From Actinomycetota bacterium (GTDB lineage: Bacteria > Actinomycetota > Acidimicrobiia > Acidimicrobiales > CADCSY01): a stretch of DNA of 16,263 nt. Below, piece after piece: positions 7,542 through 14,088 of the stretch. The position numbers and the translations under genes are program-made. The stretch's first letter is position 1. Each line of letters begins with the position of its first letter. Under the pieces are notes generated by a model. That model was not told the DNA's origin and did no database searches. It saw only the letters and a program-made list of their open reading frames with translations. Location of the stretch: NCBI GenBank assembly GCA_019348335.1, contig JAHWJR010000023.1, positions 1-16,263 on the forward strand. The letters run 5' to 3'.

Positions 7542-8468
7542 TCAGCGGGGCGCCGGCGGCGGTGCGGGGACGGCCAGAACCTGCGAAGGGAAAAGCAGAT
7601 CGGGGTTGGCCGGATCGGCGAGCGCAGAACGGTTGGCCTCCACCAGGCGCCGCCAGTACGGGGCCACCTCGTCGTCGGTCGCCGGCGCTCCCCACGCCTG
7701 CTCCAGCACGTGGGCCGCCACCGACCAGAGGTGATCGCCCGGGCGGACCTCCCACCGGGCGTCGACCGCCGGCGCCGGCGCGGGCTCGGCCGCCACCAAC
7801 GGGTCGGGGTCCGGCGCCGGCTCGGGGGACGAGGCCGCCTCGGGCGGCAACAGGCGCATGACCGGGCGTGAAGCCGGGTCGTCGGTCTCGATCGACCCGG
7901 AGCCCTCCGGCGGCAACAGGCGCATGACCGGGCGCGACGCCTCCCCATCGGCCACCGGCGCGGCGAAGCCCTCCGCCCGTGGCCCCGGAGGCACCCGGCC
8001 GGGCTCGCCGGTGGCCACCACCAGGGCCGCAGCGGCCGGATCGAGCGGTCGGACGCCGGGGCGGGCGCCGGGAGCGGCGGCCACACCGGCCACGGTGGCA
8101 CCCACCAGCCCGAGCCCGAGGGCGGCATGCACGGCCGGTCGCAGCAGCGGAAGGGTGAGCACGTCGGCGAGGCGCAGGAGGCGTCGGGCCCGCAGGAGGT
8201 GTCCGGTGGTGGCCAGCACCGTCACCGCCAGCAGGTACCAGGCCAGCACCACCACGACCAGGGTCAACACCGCGAAGCCGGCCTCCACCGGGCTGCGGGC
8301 GGCCGCCCAGTCGGCCCAGGCGCCGGGCTCGGTGAGAGGTGGCGGGGCCAGCGCCCCCCGCCCGAGGGCGGCCCCGCCCCACGCCACCAGGGTGAGCATG
8401 CCGAGCCACGCCAGGCTGCGAACGACCTCGGTCCCCGACGTTCGGGAGGGACTCGTGGCGGTGCTCAC
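7542..8468 (-). CDS. Membrane protein with C-terminal LysM domain at the end of the Tad operon
   Basis: 308 aa, not a named family that I recognise. Three hydrophobic segments lie near residues 19-38, 63-88 and 112-133. A Pro/Ala-rich low-complexity linker (about 134-236) follows, then a LysM-type domain (about 239-302) containing WEVRPGDHLWSVAAHVL, ANRSALADPANPDLLFPSQVLAVP. LysM domains bind peptidoglycan, so the tail is probably outside the membrane; whether it anchors the pilus is inference from position only. The linker carries a duplicated element, SRPVMRLLPPE, at residues 178-188 and 200-210. The GTG at 8468 is preferred, with AAGGAG (8481-8486) 12 nt upstream; an in-frame TTG at 8504 would add 12 residues. 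It lies 38 nt after the TadG-like gene and 14 nt before the HIT gene. Confidence 0.8.
   Translation of the reverse strand: MSTATSPSRTSGTEVVRSLAWLGMLTLVAWGGAALGRGALAPPPLTEPGAWADWAAARSPVEAGFAVLTLVVVVLAWYLLAVTVLATTGHLLRARRLLRLADVLTLPLLRPAVHAALGLGLVGATVAGVAAAPGARPGVRPLDPAAAALVVATGEPGRVPPGPRAEGFAAPVADGEASRPVMRLLPPEGSGSIETDDPASRPVMRLLPPEAASSPEPAPDPDPLVAAEPAPAPAVDARWEVRPGDHLWSVAAHVLEQAWGAPATDDEVAPYWRRLVEANRSALADPANPDLLFPSQVLAVPAPPPAPR
7843..7934. repeat. 26-bp direct repeat inside the LysM protein gene
   Basis: Positions 7843-7868 and 7909-7934 are identical over 26 bases and lie exactly 66 bp apart, a multiple of three, so the reading frame is kept. The copies encode the repeated SRPVMRLLPPE peptide. 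The identity at DNA level, including third positions, suggests a recent local duplication or selection on the peptide with biased codons. Confidence 0.85.
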
Positions 8469-8506
8469 GGGACCATTCTGCTCCTTCCACTGCTTTCTGT
8501 GCAAGC

Positions 8507-8950
8507 TCAGTCCCTCCGGCCCTGGGCCACCGCCGTGGCCGCCACGGCGACGGTGTCCGCGCCGCCGGGGACGGCGGGGGCGAAGATCTGGTGCGCCCGG
8601 GCGGTCACCGTCACCTCGACCACGTCGCCTCGCACCGTGACCACCGGGCGCACCTCGCTCAGGTGATCGAGTCCCAGCCGGCGCACGGTGGCGACCGCCA
8701 CCCGTTGCGCGTCACCCGGGACCAGGCGGACCGAGCCCCCGGCGTAGAACAGGTCGAGGTCGACGGCCTGGGTGGCGGCGTCGTTGGCGGCAGCAGAGGC
8801 GGCGTTGGCCAGCTGACGCTGGGCCAGGAAGACCGCCGCGGAGTCGACGGCCAGCGCCCCCAGCACCAGGAACACCAGCACCGCCGCCGGCATCAGCACC
8901 AGCACGCTGCCCCCCTGGTCGACCCCGCTCCGCCGCTCAGCCTCACCCAC
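8507..8950 (-). CDS. TadG-like pseudopilin, short form
   Basis: 147 aa with one N-terminal membrane helix (residues 15-44) in the context DQGGSVLVLMPAAVLVFLVLG, followed by DSAAVFLAQRQLANAASAAANDAA. That helix-plus-Ala-rich pattern is typical of TadG/Tad_N type proteins of Flp pilus loci. A Gly14 followed by a hydrophobic run could be a prepilin-like cleavage site, but the Glu at +5 is absent (Leu instead). The remainder (about 70-147) is a small extracytoplasmic domain with beta-rich VTVRGDVVEVTVTARAHQIF. The GTG start at 8950 overlaps the previous gene by 8 nt, so translation is probably coupled. The role is assumed to be a minor pilin or pseudopilin. Confidence 0.75.
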   Translation of the reverse strand: MGEAERRSGVDQGGSVLVLMPAAVLVFLVLGALAVDSAAVFLAQRQLANAASAAANDAATQAVDLDLFYAGGSVRLVPGDAQRVAVATVRRLGLDHLSEVRPVVTVRGDVVEVTVTARAHQIFAPAVPGGADTVAVAATAVAQGRRD

Positions 8951-9446
8951 GACAGGCCCCGGCGGGAGGAGGGGCGACGGCGAGGCCCTGCCGGTAGGGA
9001 TCGACGACCTCGCTGTGACGCCCGGTGGCGGTGATCACGGCCCCTCCGAAGCCTCCGATCCACGGCAGGCGGAAGGTGGGGACGTCGTAGGTGACCACGA
9101 AGGTGACCCGGGCGCAACGACGCAGCTCGGCCCCGCCCTCGGTGCGGAGCTCCCAGCGCCCGGGGTCGGCCTTGTGGCCGTCGATGGCGTCGGCGGCCGC
9201 TCGCCGGGCCTCGGCCATCGCCGCACCGGTGGTGGGGCCGTCGGACTCGACGAAGGCTCGTGCCGCCTCCCGGGCGGCAGCCGATGCGGCGAGCGTGCCG
9301 TCGACCACCCCCCAGGCGTTGACCAGCAGCGCCACCCCCACCACGAAGACGAGGAAGCCGAAGGGCAAGGCCTCGAACCCTCCGACGAAGCCGTCCTCGT
9401 CGCGCCACCTCACCGGCGCCAGGACTCGGCGCCGACCCATCCTCAT
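8943..9446 (-). CDS. TadE-like pseudopilin
   Basis: 167 aa. After a basic N-terminus (MRMGRRRVLAPVRWRDEDG) comes one membrane helix (about residues 26-48) and then the TadE-type helix continuation DGTLAASAAAREAARAFVE. The sequence GFVGGFEALPFGF around Gly19 resembles a TadE leader, with Glu25 one place off the expected +5. The C-terminal part has beta-strand character (ARVTFVVTYDVPTF, GGAVITATGRHSEVVDPYR), as in TadE relatives. It has two Cys (111 and 165) that could pair outside the cell. Its ATG at 9446 overlaps the previous stop as ATGA. An in-frame ATG two codons later is possible. The function is inferred from the operon and fold pattern. Confidence 0.78.
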   Translation of the reverse strand: MRMGRRRVLAPVRWRDEDGFVGGFEALPFGFLVFVVGVALLVNAWGVVDGTLAASAAAREAARAFVESDGPTTGAAMAEARRAAADAIDGHKADPGRWELRTEGGAELRRCARVTFVVTYDVPTFRLPWIGGFGGAVITATGRHSEVVDPYRQGLAVAPPPAGACRG

Positions 9447-9886
9447 CGGACGCGCTCCAGGCGAACGGTGACGGTGCGGTCGACGCGCTGGAACGGGAAG
9501 CGAGCCTGGGGCGCGAAGTTGGTCGGGTGCTCAGCCAGGACGCGCAAGGCCACCACGTCGGCCTCGCCGTCCCCGTCGGTGTCGGGGTAGCTCCACGAGA
9601 GCTGCAGGCGCCCGTCACGCTCGTAGCCGCCGAGGAGTTGGAGCGCATGGCGCTCCGCCTCCGCCTCGCTCACCGCTCGGCCGTCGTCGCCGGCGCGCAG
9701 CCGGGCGGCGTCGAAGGCAGCGGCGGTGACGACCGAGGAGCCGTAGAGGTTCAGCACCAGGTGGACGGCGAACAGGAGCAGGGTGAGGAAGACGGTGACG
9801 CCGACGAGGGTGCCGACGACGCCGGAGCCGGCCTCCGCGTCGCTACTGGATCTGCTCGACGTTGCTCTGGATCCGCTGGCCGGCAT
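9443..9886 (-). CDS. TadE-like pseudopilin with a DxDxDG calcium-loop motif
   Basis: 147 aa. A Ser-rich N-terminus leads to EAGSGVVGTLVGVTVFLTLL and a helix at about residues 23-48, then SVVTAAAFDAARLRAG, the usual pseudopilin helix extension. The C-terminal domain contains SYPDTDGDGEADVVALRV, in which Asp102, Asp104, Asp106 and Asp110 fit a DxDxDGxxD calcium-binding loop. The only usable start is ATG 9886, inside the 3' end of the pilin gene (44-nt overlap); between it and the hydrophobic segment there is no in-frame ATG, GTG or TTG. It overlaps the next gene by ATGA. The assignment as a minor pilin or pseudopilin rests on topology and context. Confidence 0.75.
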   Translation of the reverse strand: MPASGSRATSSRSSSDAEAGSGVVGTLVGVTVFLTLLLFAVHLVLNLYGSSVVTAAAFDAARLRAGDDGRAVSEAEAERHALQLLGGYERDGRLQLSWSYPDTDGDGEADVVALRVLAEHPTNFAPQARFPFQRVDRTVTVRLERVR

Positions 9887-10055
9887 CGTTGAACACCGCC
9901 TGGAAGACCGCCCACATGGCGGCGCCGATGAGCGCCATGATCAGCACGGCGATGGCCGTGGAGATGACGCCCTCTCCCGCCTGGTCGGCGAGACGGGCCT
10001 GGCAGCGGTAACGGAACGAGCTCCAGGCGATCCAAGCTCGAAGTGCAGTTTCCAT
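9843..10055 (-). CDS. Small Flp-like pilin candidate
   Basis: 70 aa. A basic N-terminus (residues 1-22) is followed by ADQAGEGVISTAIAVLIM and one long hydrophobic helix (about 30-55), ending in a short polar tail (NDAGQRIQSNVEQIQ). Size, topology and position between the TadC-like gene and TadE-like genes fit the major pilin subunit of a Tad/Flp pilus. The classical Flp motif, G followed by xxxxEY, is missing: after Gly29 the +5 residue is Ala34. Cleavage by a TadV-type peptidase is therefore not certain. It has the best ribosome-binding site of the minus operon (AAGGAG, 5 nt before the ATG), consistent with high expression of a structural subunit, and a 45-bp gap upstream. Confidence 0.72.
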   Translation of the reverse strand: METALRAWIAWSSFRYRCQARLADQAGEGVISTAIAVLIMALIGAAMWAVFQAVFNDAGQRIQSNVEQIQ

Positions 10056-10060
10056 GTCGG

Positions 10061-10066
10061 CTCCTT
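10061..10066 (-). promoter_or_regulatory. Strong Shine-Dalgarno of the pilin gene
   Basis: AAGGAG on the minus strand, 5 nt before the ATG at 10055. It stands out in an operon whose other genes mostly depend on overlapping stop and start codons. Confidence 0.85.
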
Positions 10067-10100
10067 GTTTCGATGGTCGGGGGGATGCGGGTCGATGTGG

Positions 10101-11006
10101 TCAGCCGCCGAAGCGGCGCAGCGCCTCGAAGAAGGGGACACCCAGGAAGATCACGCCGGGGACCAGCGCGGCGACGGTGACGGGGATCCACACCTGCTGG
10201 CTCTGGCGTTCGGCCGCCTCGATGAGCTCCCGGTGCACGTCACGGCGGATGGCTCGGGCCTCCTCGGCCATCAACCGCCCCAGGTCGCTGGTCTCACGGT
10301 TGAGGGCCAGCACGGGGACGAGACGGTCGAGGGCATCGACGCGGGCCAGCGCCGACCACTCGCGAAGGGCATCGGCCTCGGACAGCCCCTGGCGCATCCG
10401 GGCGCAGACCCGGCGCAGGTCGGTGCTGCAAGCGCCCGAGCCGCGGCGGGCGAGGCGGTTGAGCGCCGCGCTCAGGGAGTAGCCGGCCGAGAGCAGCAGG
10501 GCGAGCTGCTCGGCCACGACGGGAAGCTCCAGGAACAGCCGCCGCTGCCAACGCTGCGACGCCTGGGCGACCCGCTGCTCCTCGACCAGGAACGCCAGGG
10601 CCGGCCCGCTCACCACCAGCAGCACGGCGACCAGCGGTGGCGGGCGCAGGGCGAAAGCGGCCAGGGCGGCGACACCGAAGCCGGCCACGCTGGCCCCCAC
10701 CTGGCGGACCCGGAAAGCGGTCGGGTCGAGCGGCGAGTGGATGCGGGCCAGCCGCAGCGACAGGTCCTCGCTGACACCCGCCATCCGGGCCACCCGCTCC
10801 CCCACGCTCCTCGACAAGGGCCCGATGGCGGCGGTGAACGACTCGACCGAGAGGATGCCGGCACGGTGGGGCCGGCCCATCCCGCCCGGCGCGTAGGGCC
10901 GAAGTCGTTCTGCCAGCGGCCGGCGGGAGAACCACCGGAGCTCCGCCAGCAGGAGGGTGGAGCCCGCCCACAGCGCCAGGCCGGAGAGGACCAGGGCCCG
11001 GCTCAT
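10101..11006 (-). CDS. tadC: Tad pilus inner-membrane platform protein TadC (T2SSF family)
   Basis: 301 aa. N-terminal membrane helix at residues 5-22, a cytoplasmic stretch, a helix pair at about 102-142, then the T2SSF domain (about 158-265) with LPVVAEQLALLLSAGYSLSAAL and RETSDLGRLMAEEARAIRRD, and a final helix at about 273-295 (VWIPVTVAALVPGVIFLGVPFF). This is the layout of TadC/GspF-type platform proteins, which couple the CpaF ATPase to pilin extrusion. The ATG at 11006 overlaps the TadB stop as ATGA. The naming as TadC rather than TadB follows gene order, since both genes here encode 301 residues. Confidence 0.9.
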   Translation of the reverse strand: MSRALVLSGLALWAGSTLLLAELRWFSRRPLAERLRPYAPGGMGRPHRAGILSVESFTAAIGPLSRSVGERVARMAGVSEDLSLRLARIHSPLDPTAFRVRQVGASVAGFGVAALAAFALRPPPLVAVLLVVSGPALAFLVEEQRVAQASQRWQRRLFLELPVVAEQLALLLSAGYSLSAALNRLARRGSGACSTDLRRVCARMRQGLSEADALREWSALARVDALDRLVPVLALNRETSDLGRLMAEEARAIRRDVHRELIEAAERQSQQVWIPVTVAALVPGVIFLGVPFFEALRRFGG

Positions 11007-11908
11007 CTGGTGGCCCCGCTCTGGCCGGTCGAGCCGAAAACCCGCTGCTCGACCGGCAGCCGCATCATGTGGCCGGCCCACAACCAGCACAGACCCATGA
11101 GCGCCAGCCCGACCAGCACCAACAGTTGAGCCGTCGGGCTCTGGTAGGCGGCCCGCCCCTCGCCGATGCTGAGCCCCACCAGGGCCATGCCGAGGGGGAC
11201 GACCAGCACGAAGCGGCGGGCGAAGCGAGCACCCGCCTGGCGGGCCCGAGCGTCCTTGCGGCTCTGCTGGTCGAGGATGCGGTCGTCGACCAGGGCGGTG
11301 AGGCAGCGGTCGATCTCCGTGCCGCCGATGGAATGGGCCACGAGGAGCGTCTCGCACACGGTGTCGGCGGTGGCGTCGGCGAGACGGCTCTTGAGCACGT
11401 CGAGCGTGGCCTCGAAGTCGGTGGAGATGAGCCACTCCCGCCGGGCGGCGTCGAAGGCGGGGCGCAGGTCGTCGGGAGCACGGCGGCCCACCTCCAACAG
11501 GGCCTGGGGTATGGAGCGGCCCAGGGTGGTCGTCTTGATGCGAAGATCCTCGATGAGGTGTGGCCATGCCTCCCTGGCCTCGAGCTGCCGGCGCTCGCGA
11601 CGAGCGCGTGCGGCGGCGAGCGGCGCGGTGGCGGCGGCCAGGCCGGCGGCCAATGGGGGGAGCACGCCGCCGAACAGGGCCCAGGCCACGAGCGCCCCCA
11701 CCACGAACAGCGCACCGAAGGCGCCCACCAGCTCGGCGGGGCGCATCTCGTCGAGGCCGGCCTGGAGCAGCCACGATTCGAGCCGGGGTCGCACACGGCC
11801 ACCACCCGAGCCCGGCCGGGGCGCCAGGCCGCTCCAGCCGAAGGCCACGGAGGTGAACACCAGGAACACGCCGTAGGCGCCGGCGAGCGCCAGGAGGAGG
11901 CCGGTCAC
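11003..11908 (-). CDS. tadB: Tad pilus inner-membrane platform protein TadB (T2SSF family)
   Basis: 301 aa. An N-terminal helix (residues 2-24), a helix pair at about 60-104, a T2SSF domain (about 112-225) with WPHLIEDLRIKTTTLGRSIPQAL and VAHSIGGTEIDRCLTALVDDR, and two C-terminal helices (233-250 and 259-282). It should form the platform with TadC and contact CpaF. The GTG at 11908 overlaps the cpaF stop as GTGA and has GGGAGG (11916-11921) 7 nt upstream, which fixes the start although the frame is open further upstream. Relatives act in the inner membrane in pilus assembly. Confidence 0.9.
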   Translation of the reverse strand: MTGLLLALAGAYGVFLVFTSVAFGWSGLAPRPGSGGGRVRPRLESWLLQAGLDEMRPAELVGAFGALFVVGALVAWALFGGVLPPLAAGLAAATAPLAAARARRERRQLEAREAWPHLIEDLRIKTTTLGRSIPQALLEVGRRAPDDLRPAFDAARREWLISTDFEATLDVLKSRLADATADTVCETLLVAHSIGGTEIDRCLTALVDDRILDQQSRKDARARQAGARFARRFVLVVPLGMALVGLSIGEGRAAYQSPTAQLLVLVGLALMGLCWLWAGHMMRLPVEQRVFGSTGQSGATR

Positions 11909-13350
11909 GCCGGCGCCTCCCTGCGGGGCGCCCGGACCGGACGCGTGCGTGGCCGTCGTGGCCCGTCCATCGTCCGGACGGGTGGGTTCCCGCCGCCGAC
12001 CGAGGCGCTCAGCAGGGAGCGCAGGTCGTAGCCCGCCTCCTCGAAGGCCCGCCCACAGCGCACGGCCACGTTTCCCGTCCAGCGCAGGGGCTCGTCCCAG
12101 CGGTCCCTGGAGAACAGCTCGGTGACGGTGAAGGCGCTCGAGTCCGGCCCCGTCTGCAGGTCCTCCACGGCGACGATCTCGGTGACCCGGGGACGACCGC
12201 GCACCCGGGCGCAGTGGACCACCACGTCGACGGCTTCGCTGACCAGGCTGTTGAGGGCGGCCATGGGCAGCTCCGAGGAGGTGTCGGCCAGCTGGCACAC
12301 GAAGCGCAGCCGGGTCAGGGCCTGGCGGGCGGAACCGGCATGGATGGTGGTGAAGCCCTTGACCCCCGACGACAGGGTCAGGAGCAGGGGCAGCGCCTCG
12401 CGGTCACGGACCTCGCCCACGATGGCCACGTCGGGAGCCATGCGCAGGAATCCCGACACCAGCCGGCGGAGGTCGACCGCCGGGCGCTCCGCCCGCGCCG
12501 GACGGGTCTGCATGCTGGCCACGTTTGGAAGCGGCAGGTCGGCCTCGAACACCTCCTCGGCCACGACCACCCGCAGCGACGGGTCGAGCTCGGCGGCGCA
12601 GCACGAGAGCATGGTCGTCTTGCCCGAGCCCGGCGCGCCGGCGAACACGATCGACTGGCGGGCACGAACCGCCGCTCGCAAGAAGTCGGCGGCGGGCGGG
12701 TCGAGCATGTCGCGCTCGACCAGCTCGTCGAGCGACCGGATGGCCACCCCGGTGAACTTGCGGATGTTGACGAGCACGTGCCCGTCGCGCCCGACGTCGC
12801 CGTGGACGATGTGCAGCCGAGCACCCGTGTCGAGCTGGGCGTCCTGGAGGCCCTCGGCCGGGTCGAGCTTGCGGTGGGACCCGGCGGCGTCGTCGAGGAT
12901 CTTGGTCAGGGTGCGCAGGACGTGCTCGTCGTCGTGGAACGCCTCGTCGTGGTAGCCGGACACGCCGAGGTGACGCTTGACGAAGATGGCGTCGGGGGCG
13001 TTGACCATCACCTCCCAGACGTCGTCGTCGGCCAGGAGGGGCTCCAGGGGGCCGTAGCCGGCGAGGTTGCGCAGCACCCGGTCGGCCACCATCTCGGGGT
13101 CGGCCAGGGCGAAGGGGCGCAGCCCTCGCTGGTGCTGCGAGCCCCACTCGGCCACCTCGTCCTCCACCAGCCGGCGCAGGGAGGACCGGTCAGCGGACGT
13201 GCGCAGGTCGAGGGTGAGCTCCTTGGCTCGGTCCTGGACGCGGCGCTCGATCTCCTCGAGGGGCGAGGGCGCCGACTCGGCGGCGAGGTCAGCAGCCACG
13301 AGACCACGGGGGGAAGCCTGGGAGCCGGGGGATCGGGAGCGACGGAACAA
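11905..13350 (-). CDS. cpaF: CpaF/TadA family pilus assembly ATPase
   Basis: Cytoplasmic secretion ATPase, 481 aa, powering Tad pilus assembly. After a Ser/Pro-rich start comes the CpaF N-terminal domain (about residues 30-200: LAGYGPLEPLLADDDVWEVMVN). The motor domain follows with Walker A GAPGSGKT (238-245), the acidic-box region AEEVFEAD (264-271), the Walker B-like segment DVAIVGEVRDREA (307-319) and the His box GFTTIHAGS (332-340). The Arg/Pro-rich tail after 455 is not conserved in type. The TTG start at 13350 is supported by AAGGA (13361-13365) 10 nt upstream; the ATG at 13354 is in another frame, and an in-frame GTG at 13299 is the alternative. First gene of the minus-strand Tad operon. 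Confidence 0.95.
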   Translation of the reverse strand: MFRRSRSPGSQASPRGLVAADLAAESAPSPLEEIERRVQDRAKELTLDLRTSADRSSLRRLVEDEVAEWGSQHQRGLRPFALADPEMVADRVLRNLAGYGPLEPLLADDDVWEVMVNAPDAIFVKRHLGVSGYHDEAFHDDEHVLRTLTKILDDAAGSHRKLDPAEGLQDAQLDTGARLHIVHGDVGRDGHVLVNIRKFTGVAIRSLDELVERDMLDPPAADFLRAAVRARQSIVFAGAPGSGKTTMLSCCAAELDPSLRVVVAEEVFEADLPLPNVASMQTRPARAERPAVDLRRLVSGFLRMAPDVAIVGEVRDREALPLLLTLSSGVKGFTTIHAGSARQALTRLRFVCQLADTSSELPMAALNSLVSEAVDVVVHCARVRGRPRVTEIVAVEDLQTGPDSSAFTVTELFSRDRWDEPLRWTGNVAVRCGRAFEEAGYDLRSLLSASVGGGNPPVRTMDGPRRPRTRPVRAPRREAPA

Positions 13351-13588
13351 CCATGGGCGGTCCTTGCTGCAGTGTCGAGCGCGTCCGGGGCCACAGGGTC
13401 AGATCCCGTCGCCGGACGCCTGCCGCGCCGCCACGAGGGCCTGTCCGATCTGGCGCGAACGCTACCGACGCCGCTTCCCGGGGCGCAAGGGTCTCCGGGC
13501 GCCCGGCACCGGGCCCGCCGCTGATGCGACGGATGGCAGGCCCATGACAACTGCTCAAGCCCCGGAGTGGCGCCACCGATAGCAGGCC
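13351..13588. promoter_or_regulatory. Divergent intergenic region between cpaF and tadE
   Basis: 238 bp that must hold the promoters of both Tad half-loci. Seen in it: an 8-bp stem GCGTCCGG (13381-13388) with CCGGACGC (13412-13419), which would lie in the cpaF leader; a 12-bp palindrome CCGGGCGCCCGG (13495-13506); two near-identical copies of GATGGCAGGCCCATG (13532-13546) and GATAGCAGGCCATG (13578-13591), the second including the tadE start; a 12-codon open frame at 13544-13582; and the FliA-like promoter candidate described separately. No convincing sigma-70 promoter for cpaF was recognised, and no riboswitch fit. Confidence 0.6.
13554..13581 (+). promoter_or_regulatory. FliA (sigma-28)-like promoter candidate for tadE
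   Basis: CTCAAG at 13554-13559, then 16 nt, then CCGATA at 13576-13581. This resembles the FliA-type pattern known for flagellar genes in actinobacteria (recalled as CTCA, 15-17 nt, GCCGAA) and the general sigma-28 -10 element with CCGATA. The -10 ends only 7 nt before the tadE ATG at 13589, so transcription would begin at or near the start codon. It is a pattern match only; no sigma factor gene is in the window. Confidence 0.5.
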
Positions 13589-14059
13589 ATGCCGATCCGC
13601 AGGGGCCACCGATGGAAGGACCAGCGAGGAGCCGTGCTGGTCGAGTTCGCCTTCGTCGTCGTGCTCCTTTTCACCCTCTTGTACGCCCTCGTCGCCTACG
13701 GGCTGATGCTGGCGCTGAAGCAGAGCGTCACCAACGCCGCCAGCGAGGGGGCGCGCGCCGCCATCGGCGCCGACCTGCAGGCGTCCTACGACGCATCCCG
13801 GGACAGCCTGGAATGGCTCGGCTCCAAGTGCTGCCGCTCCGACGGGTCCTTTGCCCCGCAGGTCGCCGGCGCCCCCCTGGCCATCAATCCCGAGCGGTCC
13901 TTCTGCAGCTCCACCGCCACCACCCCGGGGGACCCGGAGTGCGTCACCGTCTCGGTCACCTACGACTACGCCGGCTCGCCCCTGCTGCCCCCGCTGCCCG
14001 GGTGGAGCTTGGTCTTCCCCGACACGATCCACACCACCGGCGTCATCCAGCTGCCGTGA
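13589..14059 (+). CDS. tadE: TadE family pseudopilin
   Basis: 156 aa, the clearest TadE protein here. The leader MPIRRGHRWKDQRG ends in Gly14, followed by AVLVEF with Glu19 at the +5 position, the exact prepilin-peptidase pattern of Flp-type pilins and pseudopilins. The helix continues through FAFVVVLLFTLLYALVAYG (20-38) and the TadE extension LKQSVTNAASEGARAA (43-58). The C-terminal domain has four cysteines (81, 82, 106, 118) that may form disulfides outside the membrane. Starts at ATG 13589 with AGCAGG close upstream and a FliA-like promoter candidate just before it. First gene of the plus-strand Tad set; the TadG-like gene follows after 29 nt. Confidence 0.92.
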   Translation: MPIRRGHRWKDQRGAVLVEFAFVVVLLFTLLYALVAYGLMLALKQSVTNAASEGARAAIGADLQASYDASRDSLEWLGSKCCRSDGSFAPQVAGAPLAINPERSFCSSTATTPGDPECVTVSVTYDYAGSPLLPPLPGWSLVFPDTIHTTGVIQLP

Positions 14060-14077
14060 TCCGTGTCATGACGCTTC

Positions 14078-14082
14078 GGAGG
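14078..14082 (+). promoter_or_regulatory. Shine-Dalgarno of the large TadG-like gene
   Basis: GGAGG, 6 nt before the ATG at 14089. It selects this start over in-frame GTG 14056 (which would overlap the tadE stop) and ATG 14068, both upstream of it. Confidence 0.8.
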
Positions 14083-14088
14083 CGCCAG

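Noticed and set aside
10101..11774. Extended N-terminus for the TadC-like protein beyond 11006
   Set aside because: The extra part overlaps tadB in another frame and has no T2SSF character, while the ATGA overlap at 11006 gives a standard start.
13351..13588. Possible cyclic di-GMP (GEMM) riboswitch before tadE, suggested by GGGGCGCAAGGGTCTCCGGG
   Set aside because: The conserved GGCAAACC and ACGCAAAGC elements are missing, so the match is only superficial.
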